The notes beneath the pieces were generated by a model that worked only from the letters and a program-made list of their open reading frames with translations, was not told where the DNA came from and made no database searches. A program made the position numbers and the translations under genes. This document shows, piece by piece, positions 44,760 to 53,783 of a stretch of 64,000 nt of DNA (positions within the stretch are counted from its first letter, which is position 1; the number at the start of each line of letters is the position of its first letter). The stretch comes from Xanthomonas euroxanthea (lineage in GTDB: Bacteria; Pseudomonadota; Gammaproteobacteria; Xanthomonadales; Xanthomonadaceae), in NCBI RefSeq assembly GCF_900476395.1, contig NZ_UIHB01000002.1:527126-591125 (forward strand), in the 5' to 3' direction.

Positions 44760-45062
44760 TGTGGTGGAAGCCTAGATCGCCGTGATAACGACTAGGAGCA
44801 GCACGTGCTCTAAGTCGATGTTGACGCGTTCTCTGCGCTATCCGCCGTGGTCCGACTCCGCAATGTGTGGCTGCGCTTTGCGCAACGAACCTTCGCTTGA
44901 CGCAACCCTTGGTTGCTGAAAAAGCAATAACGTGGGGCTTGCAACCTTAGGTTTGGCGCCAATGCCAACGCCAGATCAACAAAACGCAAATGTAATTTTA
45001 ATGTCTGCGCGGGTAGCCTCAACTCACGCAAGTTGTGCAGTAGATCTCGAAGTGTAGGTGCT
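44760..45062. other. Intergenic region before the type I secretion operon
   Basis: About 300 bases without a gene. It presumably holds the promoter for the HlyD-ABC genes. Repeated ttgctt/gcgcaac-like motifs occur (for example ctttgcgcaacg near 44875 and cttgacgcaaccc near 44895), which could be binding sites, but I cannot identify a promoter with confidence. Confidence 0.45.
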
Positions 45063-46361
45063 ATGGATAGCGAGTCAGGTCAGACGGATGACGCAGAACA
45101 ACCGCTCTTTCGCAAGCGAAAGGGGCCGGAGACAACTTCCACACTCGGCGACCTAAAAGATGCGTTTCCCTCGTCCATCCGGATCTGGATCGGCTGTGGC
45201 TGTGTGCTTTTCCTCTTGCTGGCCACGTTTGTTCTGACCGCGTCCTACTCCAAGCGGGAGCACGTGTCGGGCCAGATCATTTCCACGCATGGGCGAGTGG
45301 ACATCCGCAGTGGAACGCCTGGCCTCATCCTGTCAACGACATTGAAGCCTAATGCCTTGGTCAAGAAAGGCCAAGTGCTCGCGGAGCTGTCAGCCGACAC
45401 CACCGATGAAGCGGGTCGCTCTTTGTCCGATGAGACGATTAAGCGTGCGCTCACCCGATCAGAAGAACTGACCAAGGAGCAATTGCAAACGCATGACTTT
45501 TCCGGCCAGCGCGAGCGGGAACTGACGCGTCAAGTCGAAGAAACGAGCGGTGCGATGCAGGAAGTCGCTCGCAAGATCTCAATCTTGGAAAAGAAATACG
45601 CCAAGAACAAAGAACTGTTGAAGACCATTGAGCCGCTGCTTGCTGAGAAGTATGTGTCCAAATACACCTACCTCACCTACGAAAATGCCCTCTTGGATGC
45701 AGAGGCTCAGATCCAGGATGCCCGCGCGCAACAGTCCACACTTCGCAATCAACGTGCAGCTTTGCTAGGTGAAATCACCGAGATAAGGACGACGGCCAGC
45801 AGGCAAGCAAGTGAAATCGAGCGCGAGAAATCCACGATCGAAGATCAAGTGGCCAGAGCCAAGTCCGACCGGCTGCAGACCATCACCTCACCATTGAGCG
45901 GCACGGTCGCAGCGATCTATGCATCCCAAGGTCAGCGTATCGGCACCGACTCGATCATTGCATCCATCACCCCAAGCGAGTCGGTGTTCGAGGCTGAAAT
46001 CCTCATTCCTTCAAGAGCCATCGGACATGTGACGGTCGGCACCGAGGTGCTGCTCAATATCGCCGCATTCCCGAAAGCAAAGTATGGCGCCATCCAGGGA
46101 CGCATCGCATCGCTGTCAACCCAGACCAGCCCCCTTGGCGAGTTGGAGCGCCGCTATGGTCGCCAGTCGCCTACTGAGCCGGTCTATACCGCCAAGGTGG
46201 CATTGCCCTCGCAAACCATCGGAGTCGCCCAAGAAGCGAAGTCCTTCCTTCCGGGGATGGAAGTGGACGCGGAACTGATCTTGGAGGGGCGCAAGATTTG
46301 GGAGTGGATGTTTGACCCCTTCCAAACCATGGGCTCACGCTTGACGGGTGAAAAGCGATGA
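45063..46361 (+). CDS. HlyD-family periplasmic adaptor (CvaA-like)
   Basis: A 432-residue membrane-fusion protein of a type I secretion system. One N-terminal transmembrane helix (IWIGCGCVLFLLLATFVLTA) is followed by the first lipoyl half (VSGQIISTHGRVDIRSGTPG), a long coiled coil (about residues 110-255) and the second lipoyl half (ITSPLSGTVAAIYASQGQRI). ATG 45063 is the likely start. Its stop overlaps the ABC exporter gene by four bases. The pair resembles colicin V exporters CvaA/CvaB. Confidence 0.88.
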   Translation: MDSESGQTDDAEQPLFRKRKGPETTSTLGDLKDAFPSSIRIWIGCGCVLFLLLATFVLTASYSKREHVSGQIISTHGRVDIRSGTPGLILSTTLKPNALVKKGQVLAELSADTTDEAGRSLSDETIKRALTRSEELTKEQLQTHDFSGQRERELTRQVEETSGAMQEVARKISILEKKYAKNKELLKTIEPLLAEKYVSKYTYLTYENALLDAEAQIQDARAQQSTLRNQRAALLGEITEIRTTASRQASEIEREKSTIEDQVARAKSDRLQTITSPLSGTVAAIYASQGQRIGTDSIIASITPSESVFEAEILIPSRAIGHVTVGTEVLLNIAAFPKAKYGAIQGRIASLSTQTSPLGELERRYGRQSPTEPVYTAKVALPSQTIGVAQEAKSFLPGMEVDAELILEGRKIWEWMFDPFQTMGSRLTGEKR

Positions 46362-48574
46362 AGGATGTCTTGACACCAACAGCCAATAGCGATGCGGAGC
46401 CGGGTCGCTTTGCCGAACCAAGCCTGGTGTTCTCCTCGAAGCGTCGTGTTCCGCATATCCGTCAGACGGAGTCGAGTGAGTGCGGCCTGGCCTGCATTGC
46501 GATGCTGCTTTCCTACTACGGTCATGAAACAAGCCTCGGGGAGCTTCGCAACCGCTTTACGGTGTCGACCAGTGGGGCAACGCTCGCTTCGCTGATTGAA
46601 ATCGCTGATGCCAATGGGCTCACAACGCGTCCGCTTCGCTTGGAGCTTTACGAACTGCCCAAGCTGTCGTTGCCTTGCATGGTCCACCTGCACCACGGGC
46701 ACTTTGTCGTGCTGACGGCTGTGCGGGGCGGGCACGTGCACATCAGCGATCCCGCAACCGGCGTCAAGAAGATCAAGCTCGATGAGTTCGATGAGGCCTT
46801 TAGCGGCATTGCGTTAGAAGCGCATCCAGGCCCGGCCTTCAAGAAGATCAAGAGTGTGCCGTCGGTGTCGCTTCGCGATCTTGCAGGCTCGCTTCGGTCC
46901 CTGGTGCCCGCGTTCTGGGTTGTGGGCATCCTGGCGCTGTTCCTGGAAGGCTGTGCGCTGATTGCGCCGCAATATCTGAGGCTGACCATGGATCAGGTGC
47001 TCAGCGTCAAGGACGATGGCCTGGTCACCACATTGGCGATCGGCTTTTCGATCGTGCTCTTGGTCCAACTCGTCTTGACCGTTGCCAGGAAGTGGACTTT
47101 GTTGTGGATTTCTTCCACAACCGGCTTGCGGTGGAGCAGCAACTTGTTCCGTCACCTGGTGTCGCTACCCCAGTCGTATTTCGTGAAGCGGCATACCGGG
47201 GATATTTCAAGTCGCTTCCAGTCGATCTACTCCATCCAGCAGTCACTCACGACGAAGATGCTGGAAGCGGTCATCGATGGGGTGATGTCTTTCCTCATGT
47301 TGTTGCTCTTGATGAGCTACGACGCGCCGCTTTCCTTCGCCTTGTTGGGTTTCACCATTGCCTATGTGGGTTCGCGCTACGCCTACTACGCCAAACTCAA
47401 AGAGGCCAACCTCGACCAGATCAACATCGATGCACGCCGGCAAAGCTTGCTCTACGAGACGGTCCGAAGCATCCAGCCCATCAAACTGTTCAACAAGTCA
47501 GCGCTTTGGGCGTCGCGCTTTACGAACTACAGCGCGAAAGCGACCAACGCGACCATCGGGGCTGAGCGGATCCGCATCGGTTTTGATTCTGTCCAGCTTC
47601 TCATCCAGGGCCTGTGCCGCATCTTTGTAATTTGGGAAGGCACCCGGTTGGTGCTCAGTGGGGATATGACGATTGGGGTGCTGACGGTTTTTCTGATCTA
47701 TGCGACCCAGTTCAGCCAGCGCAGCATCAACCTGGCTGACTACTTGATGCAGCTGCGGCTGCTTCGCTTGCACACCGAGCGGATTTCAGACATCACCCAC
47801 AGCGAGCCTGAGTCGTTTTTGCATGGCAACGGCGCGCTGGAAGATGCCGCGCCTACCATTGCCATTGTCAATGGCTACTTCCGCTACTCGTCCACGGACA
47901 AGTGGATCATGAGCGCTTTGCAGCTCAGGGCTCCGGCAGGCCAAGTGATTGCGATCGTCGGGAACTCAGGCGTGGGCAAGACCACACTCATCCGCGTTCT
48001 GGCGGGGCTTGAAGATCTTCAAGTCGGAGACTTCTTGGTCAATGGAGAGGATCTACGGAAGGTCGGTAAGTCGAGCTACCGGAGCAAGGTCAGCATCGTC
48101 ATGCAGGGAGACAATCTGTTGTCGGGAACGCTGTCGGAAAACATCTCTATGTTCGATGAGCACATTGACCAGGAACGCCTCGTGCAGGCCGCGAAATTGG
48201 CATGCATTCACGATGATATTCAGCGTATGCCAATGGGCTTCAACACCAGAGTTGGCGACTTGGGAAATACGCTGTCAGGCGGTCAAAAACAACGGATCTT
48301 CTTGGCCAGAGCCTTTTACAGGCGCACCAAGTTGTTGTTGATGGATGAGCCAACAACTGGGGTTGATGAGCAGATGGGCATACAGCTGATGAAGAACATC
48401 AGGAGCATTGGCGCGACCACAGTCATCGTGACGCACGACAAGAACATCTCTCGGATGTGCGATATGCACTATCTCTTTGTGGGCGGGATCCTAAGGCCTT
48501 TGATCAAAGAGCAGCCCAGCAAATTTGAACAGGACGAGGCCGGGGAAACGGCTGAGAAGTCCAGTCAACAATGA
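46358..48574 (+). CDS. Peptidase C39-containing ABC exporter (CvaB-like)
   Basis: A 738-residue exporter that would cleave a double-glycine-type leader and secrete the cargo. The N-terminal C39 peptidase has Cys42 in SSECGLACIAML, His115 in LHHGHFVVL and Asp131 in DPATG. A six-helix membrane domain follows (about residues 170-450). The ATPase has Walker A GNSGVGKTTLIR, signature LSGGQKQRIFLARAF and Walker B LLLMDEPTTGVDE. The active-site set is complete, so it should process leaders. Confidence 0.93.
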   Translation: MKDVLTPTANSDAEPGRFAEPSLVFSSKRRVPHIRQTESSECGLACIAMLLSYYGHETSLGELRNRFTVSTSGATLASLIEIADANGLTTRPLRLELYELPKLSLPCMVHLHHGHFVVLTAVRGGHVHISDPATGVKKIKLDEFDEAFSGIALEAHPGPAFKKIKSVPSVSLRDLAGSLRSLVPAFWVVGILALFLEGCALIAPQYLRLTMDQVLSVKDDGLVTTLAIGFSIVLLVQLVLTVARKWTLLWISSTTGLRWSSNLFRHLVSLPQSYFVKRHTGDISSRFQSIYSIQQSLTTKMLEAVIDGVMSFLMLLLLMSYDAPLSFALLGFTIAYVGSRYAYYAKLKEANLDQINIDARRQSLLYETVRSIQPIKLFNKSALWASRFTNYSAKATNATIGAERIRIGFDSVQLLIQGLCRIFVIWEGTRLVLSGDMTIGVLTVFLIYATQFSQRSINLADYLMQLRLLRLHTERISDITHSEPESFLHGNGALEDAAPTIAIVNGYFRYSSTDKWIMSALQLRAPAGQVIAIVGNSGVGKTTLIRVLAGLEDLQVGDFLVNGEDLRKVGKSSYRSKVSIVMQGDNLLSGTLSENISMFDEHIDQERLVQAAKLACIHDDIQRMPMGFNTRVGDLGNTLSGGQKQRIFLARAFYRRTKLLLMDEPTTGVDEQMGIQLMKNIRSIGATTVIVTHDKNISRMCDMHYLFVGGILRPLIKEQPSKFEQDEAGETAEKSSQQ

Positions 48575-48618
48575 GGAGTTACAACGCTTATCAAAATAAG
48601 TTCAAAGGAAAAAGAGAT

Positions 48619-48681
48619 ATGGAACATTCAATAGAAAAAACGATCAGGAAAAAAATCTACTCACAGGATGGAGCGCTGTAA
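48619..48681 (+). CDS. 20-residue upstream frame coupled to the leader-bearing toxin gene
   Basis: A short frame, ATG 48619 to TAA 48681, encodes MEHSIEKTIRKKIYSQDGAL. AGGA lies about ten bases upstream. Its TAA overlaps the toxin ATG as TAATG, so it may serve translational coupling. It has no leader-like motif itself. It could be spurious. Confidence 0.35.
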   Translation: MEHSIEKTIRKKIYSQDGAL

Positions 48682-49496
48682 TGAGAGAATTGACAAACGA
48701 AGAGCTGTTACTAGTGGCAGGTGCAGCCGCCGCTGCGGACGTCGATCCAAGCGAACCTCCCACTGAGATTCCACCAATTGTGGTTAACCCGCCTACGAGT
48801 CCACCTCCGAGTCCGCCTCCGACTATTCCTCCTTCACCGCCAGTTGAGCAGCCGGGGCCGATCACGCCTCCCGGCACTGGCGGCGGCGGCCTCCCGGATC
48901 CAACAGACAAAAATACGACGACGGATCTAGGCGCAGAGGTCGATGTAATAGTTAATAAGTCAGCAACCCTGGAAGGGCTGGTTCAGGTGGCGCAGGCGAA
49001 GGGTTTTAAAATAGTGGCTACTGATACGTATTCTCATACGGATCCTGCTGCCACGGGCGGCGGGACTGTATATGTTAAAACCTACGCTAGTCCGAGCGAT
49101 ACCGCAGCACAATTGACGCATGAGCTGGGACATACGCTTTTTGATGGGGAGTGGAATACGGTCGCAGATCGAGCGTCAGCAATCAATATGGGCTTGGCTA
49201 CTGAAGGCGAAGCAACAATCTATTCCATCGCTGTCCAAAGAGAACTTTCTGCGCAGGGAGTAAGTTTGAATATTCCTGCAAATCCCGCCAATGTGGCATC
49301 TTATAATGCGACATATGACGCATATCAGGCTGGTCAGATAAATTGGGATACCGCTTCAGCGCAAATCGGCGAATCTTTCAGAAATGGCGAGCGAATTGAT
49401 ATAAATGGGACGCCCAATGATACTGCAGATGATATGACGTATGAGCAATATTATGGGAGTTACTGGGATAGGACGCGCGCTCCTGCCGGTGGGTAA
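48681..49496 (+). CDS. Leader-bearing putative secreted metallopeptidase toxin
   Basis: A 271-residue protein. The N-terminus MRELTNEELLLVAGAAAA resembles double-glycine leaders of class II microcins (acidic helix with L-x-x-E-L, then GA in place of GG). A proline-rich linker (residues 25-75) leads to a domain with HELGH, giving His147, Glu148 and His151 of a zinc metallopeptidase; Glu residues in LATEGEATIYS may supply the third ligand. The C39 exporter lies just upstream and a periplasmic protein follows, the arrangement of an exported toxin with immunity. GC content falls well below that of the exporter. Confidence 0.7.
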   Translation: MRELTNEELLLVAGAAAAADVDPSEPPTEIPPIVVNPPTSPPPSPPPTIPPSPPVEQPGPITPPGTGGGGLPDPTDKNTTTDLGAEVDVIVNKSATLEGLVQVAQAKGFKIVATDTYSHTDPAATGGGTVYVKTYASPSDTAAQLTHELGHTLFDGEWNTVADRASAINMGLATEGEATIYSIAVQRELSAQGVSLNIPANPANVASYNATYDAYQAGQINWDTASAQIGESFRNGERIDINGTPNDTADDMTYEQYYGSYWDRTRAPAGG

Positions 49497-49533
49497 CATT
49501 CTGGTAAATTTGTAGTTTGTGAGAGGAGTGCTT

Positions 49534-50058
49534 ATGTATATAAAGTCTAAATTGGCCTTGTTGGTAGTTCTGTTTTTCTCAATGAGTGCTGGCGCACATG
49601 CTGAAAGTAAAGAATCGGAATTAAATTTGGATGAGGTGATTAGTAAAATATATGATCCTGGCAAGTCGGTAAACTATGAGCTTTTTCGCGAAATTGGACT
49701 CAGTGATTTCCATCAGGTGAGTTCAAGTCGATCATTGAACATTGCTTTTCGCTCAAATACGTTCAAGACGCGGGATCAGTATGCGATCTCCTTCGTTGAG
49801 TTCAGGGTCCCGCCTGAACTCGATAAAGGAGTGAGTTTTATGTATATGGAGCTCGCTCCTGGGCGCTGTTATGAAGTGTCTAAGATCAAGCAGAAATTTG
49901 CGCTCACCCCATACGTCCTGCCACCCAATCCCCATGCGCCACTCGCCGACGTTAGTAAGGATGTCTTCTATAAAACCAATCTTGGTGAAACGTCGGTATA
50001 TGTAAAGGCGAGCTCGAAGGGCGAGTGCTTGCTTGGTCTCACAAGAAGTCGAAACTAA
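49534..50058 (+). CDS. Putative periplasmic immunity protein
   Basis: A 174-residue protein with a cleavable signal peptide (MYIKSKLALLVVLFFSMSAG, then AHAES). The mature part has two cysteines (PGRCYEVSKIK and KGECLLGLT). No family recognised. ATG 49534 follows GAGAGGAG. Position directly after the metallopeptidase and periplasmic targeting make it the likely immunity factor, implying that the toxin acts in the periplasm. Confidence 0.6.
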   Translation: MYIKSKLALLVVLFFSMSAGAHAESKESELNLDEVISKIYDPGKSVNYELFREIGLSDFHQVSSSRSLNIAFRSNTFKTRDQYAISFVEFRVPPELDKGVSFMYMELAPGRCYEVSKIKQKFALTPYVLPPNPHAPLADVSKDVFYKTNLGETSVYVKASSKGECLLGLTRSRN

Positions 50059-50070
50059 TAGGTTTTTCTG

Positions 50071-50108
50071 GCGCTAGCCAATTAGGCATCTATCTAATTG
50101 GCTAGCGC
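50071..50108. terminator. Strong 15-base-pair hairpin between convergent operons
   Basis: Arms gcgctagccaattag (50071-50085) and ctaattggctagcgc (50094-50108) are exact complements with an eight-base loop. It lies between the convergent ends of the immunity gene and the MFS gene, so it probably terminates transcription from both sides. For the leftward direction, cagaaaaacc follows, a modest T/A run. Confidence 0.7.
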
Positions 50109-50207
50109 TGAGATGAGCAACCAACATGTTTGGCGTGAAACGATGAGTTTAAGCACTACATAGTCATAAGCAGCCGCTGTGGCATTGGAGGCGACAGCGT
50201 GATGGCA

Positions 50208-51494
50208 CTACGCATCCGGCCGCTCTCTCAGGGTGTTGCGAACGATGAGGGAGTAGACGAGGAGGGCAGGCGCGCAAGTCAAGCAGATGCCGATGAAAAA
50301 CGTGCCATAGCCTAGGCTTTGTCCATGGAGCATGGTGAGATAAGCCACTGCAAGGCCTGAGAAGCCGGCAAGCACCCTGCCGAAGATCGAGTAGAAGCTT
50401 GTTAGCCAAGCGTAGTGCTCTCCTGCCCGTCCGAGTGTGACTAGCTTTGACATGTAAGCAACCAATGCGATGCCGGTATAGCTACTGGCAAGGTTTTGAA
50501 GAATAACGCTAGCCCAAAGCAGCTCAACGGACTGCTCGTTGGACGAAAGCAATGCAAGAACGAGGAGGGCAAGGACTTGGAGAGCTGCGCCAACAAGGAT
50601 GGTCGTGCTCAATGACATGCGCTTCAAGCTTGTGCCTGCAGCCAAAATTCCCAGGAAGGCCGCAGGGATCCCAAGCCAAATATGCAGGGATCCGACCACG
50701 CTCTTTCCAATGCCAAGGGCATAGAAGAAAGGATTGATCATGGGACCCAGAAGAATGTCCGGTAGGCGATAGCAGCCGATGAAGATGACCACCGCGATCC
50801 ACCCTTGGGGGGTGGAGGGTCGAAGCGACACCAACGGAGCCCCCTGCTTCTTCGCACTCGTGGCATCTGGGGTGCGGTCGCTATCGGGATGGGATTGCAG
50901 AAAGAGCGTTCCGCAGATGGGCACCAACATCAGGGGCAGCAGAAGGGCATAAGCAACTTGCCAAGACAGCCGCGCTGCGAGCAAGAACACCAGACCGTCG
51001 CTCAGCAGAAGAGCAATGCGGTAGCCAAACTGATAGGCAGTGAGGAGCTTGGCTGGCTGCTGGTGCACTGCCTCCTGTTCGATGCGAAACGCATCGACTG
51101 AGGCATCCAGGGTCGCACCGCCAAAGGCGGCTGCGATGGAGCTCAATGCAATCAGCGGCAGACTACCGGTGACGACGCTCAGGACAAGGCCCAGGAGGGA
51201 GAGGGCAACCATGACCGAAGACAAGACAATCCAGCCCTGACGGTGCGACATGGTGCTTCCAACGGCCGGCGCACGACGTTGGTCGAGATGGCGGGCCCAT
51301 AAGAATTTGAGGGAGTAGGGAAGTGCGGTCCAAGCCAAGGCACCGATGACTGCAATCGAAAGCGACTTTTCGCTGAGCCAATAGCCTAAGGTGCTGCCGA
51401 TCAGCGGATAGGGCAAACCAGAACCGAAGCCCAGGAACAAAAATCCAGTCCAGGCCTTGGTCGACCTTGATGTCACTTCTTGCATGGGCTGCAA
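50208..51494 (-). CDS. MFS transporter, AmpG-like
   Basis: A 428-residue 12-helix transporter. The N-terminus (WTGFLFLGFGSGLPYPLIGS, then LGYWLSEKSLSIAVIGALAW) resembles AmpG-type muropeptide permeases and related MFS proteins. It is the last gene of a minus-strand operon with the HlyC-like and SelO-like genes, starting 53 bases after the former. It might export or import a product modified by these two enzymes. Confidence 0.75.
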   Translation of the reverse strand: MQPMQEVTSRSTKAWTGFLFLGFGSGLPYPLIGSTLGYWLSEKSLSIAVIGALAWTALPYSLKFLWARHLDQRRAPAVGSTMSHRQGWIVLSSVMVALSLLGLVLSVVTGSLPLIALSSIAAAFGGATLDASVDAFRIEQEAVHQQPAKLLTAYQFGYRIALLLSDGLVFLLAARLSWQVAYALLLPLMLVPICGTLFLQSHPDSDRTPDATSAKKQGAPLVSLRPSTPQGWIAVVIFIGCYRLPDILLGPMINPFFYALGIGKSVVGSLHIWLGIPAAFLGILAAGTSLKRMSLSTTILVGAALQVLALLVLALLSSNEQSVELLWASVILQNLASSYTGIALVAYMSKLVTLGRAGEHYAWLTSFYSIFGRVLAGFSGLAVAYLTMLHGQSLGYGTFFIGICLTCAPALLVYSLIVRNTLRERPDA

Positions 51495-51547
51495 CTGCCT
51501 TGTCGCTTCGGTTCGTCCATTCGTATCAAGAAAGCAACCTGTCTTCC

Positions 51548-51979
51548 TCAGCCATCTTTGCGAAGTGTGTAAGCCTTGGTTCCAAGCATAGCGCCCGTCT
51601 TATCTCGCACCAAGCGATGCGCTTGCTTGAAGTGAGGGCGCAAGCGGTGCCGTAGTGCTTTGGCCAGGCGTCGGTGATGCCCTGGCATAGCCACAAAATC
51701 CAGGATCCAGAGTTGATCACCTTCGTTCCAGTCACTAATCGGCAAGAACGGGGGATCTTGCAGAACCAAATGATTAGCGGTTTCAGGCGTCAGATAAGCC
51801 CATAAGGCGTAGCCGGTCCAGACTCCATCTTCGTCTTCGATCGTGACGAGCTGGCCTAGGCGAATCGCAGGCCATAGCCACACATAAGCTGCTGCGATAC
51901 TGAACCTCTTGCGGTCAGTCTTGAACAGGAGTTGCATGGCCAAGCCAAGCGCTTGCGCATCAACGGTATTCGGTTGCAT
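51548..51979 (-). CDS. HlyC-like toxin-activating lysine acyltransferase
   Basis: A 143-residue protein of the RTX acyltransferase family. Features are WLWPAIRLGQLVTIED, GYALWAYLTPETANH, and the block WNEGDQLWILDFVAMPG whose Asp94 corresponds to catalytic Asp92 of HlyC. The conserved N-terminal His of HlyC (His23) has no obvious counterpart; the matching stretch reads TDRKRFSIAAAY. HlyC transfers fatty acyl groups from acyl-ACP to lysines of pro-HlyA. No RTX toxin with nonapeptide repeats is in the window. ATG 51979 lies within the SelO-like gene end, overlapping by 20 bases. Confidence 0.7.
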   Translation of the reverse strand: MQPNTVDAQALGLAMQLLFKTDRKRFSIAAAYVWLWPAIRLGQLVTIEDEDGVWTGYALWAYLTPETANHLVLQDPPFLPISDWNEGDQLWILDFVAMPGHHRRLAKALRHRLRPHFKQAHRLVRDKTGAMLGTKAYTLRKDG

Positions 51980-53783
51980 GGGCGGTGGTTGAGCTCAATG
52001 TCTGCGCTGCAACTGCAGCGTCCGGGAAGGTGAGCAGTGCGGCAGGGATTGATGCACGCCCGTTCAAGCTTAGACCTACCAGGTAGCTGTTAGGTTCGCA
52101 GTCGACAAGCGCGACGGTTCGATGGCCAGAATTGGTGATGCCGAGTGTCTCATCTGCGACTTCGGCACCGAAAAGCAGTGTTCCGCCATGCACGCGTGGC
52201 CCCTCCAGCTGGACTGTATAGGCAATACGATGCGTATCAAAGAAATACAAAGCGGTGGACACGTGATCGCTTGCGTAGCCCAGGACAAGCCAGTGTGACG
52301 GTATGCCTTTCCAAGCGCGGCGCGATGCCGCGACCTCGGTTGCGATAAAGGCCGAGACCCGCTCGGGTCCCGACGACCGATCGGCAAGGATCGACCGCAC
52401 GAGCTTGATCGCCCGGCGCTTGGAGACGCGATAAGAAAGGCGTGGTCGTGGTCTCAACCAGCGGTTGGCTGCACAAAGATGGAGATTTGCATTCGGAAGT
52501 GCGCGCAGGAGCGAGTTGATTTCCTCGCCAATCTGAGACCCCTGGGTTGCTTTGCCTTTGATGCGGTCAGAGAGCCAATCGTGGCGCTCGCCGTGCTTTG
52601 TGGGCTGATCGAACGCATAGTCAATGCGCTGTTGCTCGCGGTAGTAGCGCGCAATGAGCGCTTTGAAATGCAACGCCTCTGGGCTTGACTCAGGCAAGGC
52701 ACACGCTTCTGCACAGTGATGGAGAAACGCAGCTTCCATGTGATGCTCGATCTGGATAAGCAGCTGATCGATGTTGGCGATTGCTTTGTCGAAGCGAGAA
52801 TACTTCTTGAAGAAATAGGCAAGCGATGGAAGCGAGTGGCGAACATCACGCATCTCATCGCCGAAAAAGTGACGATGCCCATCGGTGCCACGCTTCCAGC
52901 TGGGAACTGCGCGGAAGCCGCCGAAATCCAGGAACTGCGCGTTCGATGTGATGTTGTCGCTTGTCGGGCGTCCGGTCCAGAGGCGATGCGCGCGACTTGC
53001 GGCAATCTGCTCGGCAAGGCGGAGGTAGAGCTCAGACAAGTCAACGCCCAGGCCATTGGGATTGCCGGCATCGCGCTGCGCGTGTTCGTCGGCAAAGTGG
53101 ATGGCATCTTTGACCCGCAGGCTATCTTGAAATTGATCGCTGTTTGCGCTGCCTGATGTTCCGAAATACAGGCTGCGCTCGAAGTGCGCCAAGCGCAGGA
53201 AAGCGGGCCTGATCAGGATGGCGCACCGCTCCGGTTCGTCTGCATCGGTGCGTGCCAGGGAGAAGCCGGCGTCGATGATGGCAACGATGGGGACTGCCCC
53301 GTGGGGGAGTTCTGCGTTGAGGATCTCGCTGGCAACTGCCTCGCGAATGGCATCGTAAAGATAGAGACAGCCATGGGAGTGTGACCAATCATGGGCCTCG
53401 GAGACCAATGGCGTGGGGCCGGTTCCTTTGGCGATGAGCATGCCATCGGAGCCACAGCGGCCACTCCCTCCGTGGATTGCCCCACCGCTCCCACCATAGC
53501 GATCAGCGCCCAGTGTCTGGTGTCCGAAGCTGCCGGCAACACAGTGAGCTTCGAGAGAGGTCACGGCAAAGCGCTTAAGCAAGGACGCTGAGATGCGGGC
53601 CCGAGTTGGCTTGTTGTGGATGGCAATGCCTAGGTCATGAAACCAGCGCTCATTGAGCCAGAGCACGGAAGCGTCTGGCAGCTTTCCTACTGGAAAGGGC
53701 ACAAGCATCGAAGTGCTCACGCTGGCGAGGTTCAACAGGTTGGGGTCGTTCTTGTCATCCATGTCCCAGTAGTCATTGGGCAT
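51960..53783 (-). CDS. Divergent SelO-like protein AMPylase
   Basis: A 607-residue protein that matches SelO/YdiU over the kinase-like core. AGSFGHQTL corresponds to YAGHQFG, AKGTGPTPL to LKGAGPTP with Lys119, AIREAVASEI to SIREFLCSE, ILIRPAFLRLAHFER to the VRVAPSHIRFGHFE-like strand, and TSDNITSNAQFLDFGGF to the NTDNMSISG...DYGPYGF catalytic and metal-binding segment (Asp276, Asn277, Asp286). Catalytic residues thus seem kept, but the sequence is far from ordinary SelO and the C-terminal 250 residues are unusual. AAGGA precedes ATG 53783. First gene of the operon with the HlyC-like and MFS genes. Confidence 0.7.
   Translation of the reverse strand: MPNDYWDMDDKNDPNLLNLASVSTSMLVPFPVGKLPDASVLWLNERWFHDLGIAIHNKPTRARISASLLKRFAVTSLEAHCVAGSFGHQTLGADRYGGSGGAIHGGSGRCGSDGMLIAKGTGPTPLVSEAHDWSHSHGCLYLYDAIREAVASEILNAELPHGAVPIVAIIDAGFSLARTDADEPERCAILIRPAFLRLAHFERSLYFGTSGSANSDQFQDSLRVKDAIHFADEHAQRDAGNPNGLGVDLSELYLRLAEQIAASRAHRLWTGRPTSDNITSNAQFLDFGGFRAVPSWKRGTDGHRHFFGDEMRDVRHSLPSLAYFFKKYSRFDKAIANIDQLLIQIEHHMEAAFLHHCAEACALPESSPEALHFKALIARYYREQQRIDYAFDQPTKHGERHDWLSDRIKGKATQGSQIGEEINSLLRALPNANLHLCAANRWLRPRPRLSYRVSKRRAIKLVRSILADRSSGPERVSAFIATEVAASRRAWKGIPSHWLVLGYASDHVSTALYFFDTHRIAYTVQLEGPRVHGGTLLFGAEVADETLGITNSGHRTVALVDCEPNSYLVGLSLNGRASIPAALLTFPDAAVAAQTLSSTTAHATEYR

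Noticed and set aside
51548-51979. Linking the HlyC-like acyltransferase to an RTX toxin
   Set aside because: No protein with glycine-rich nonapeptide repeats is encoded in the window; the nearby exported protein has no such repeats.
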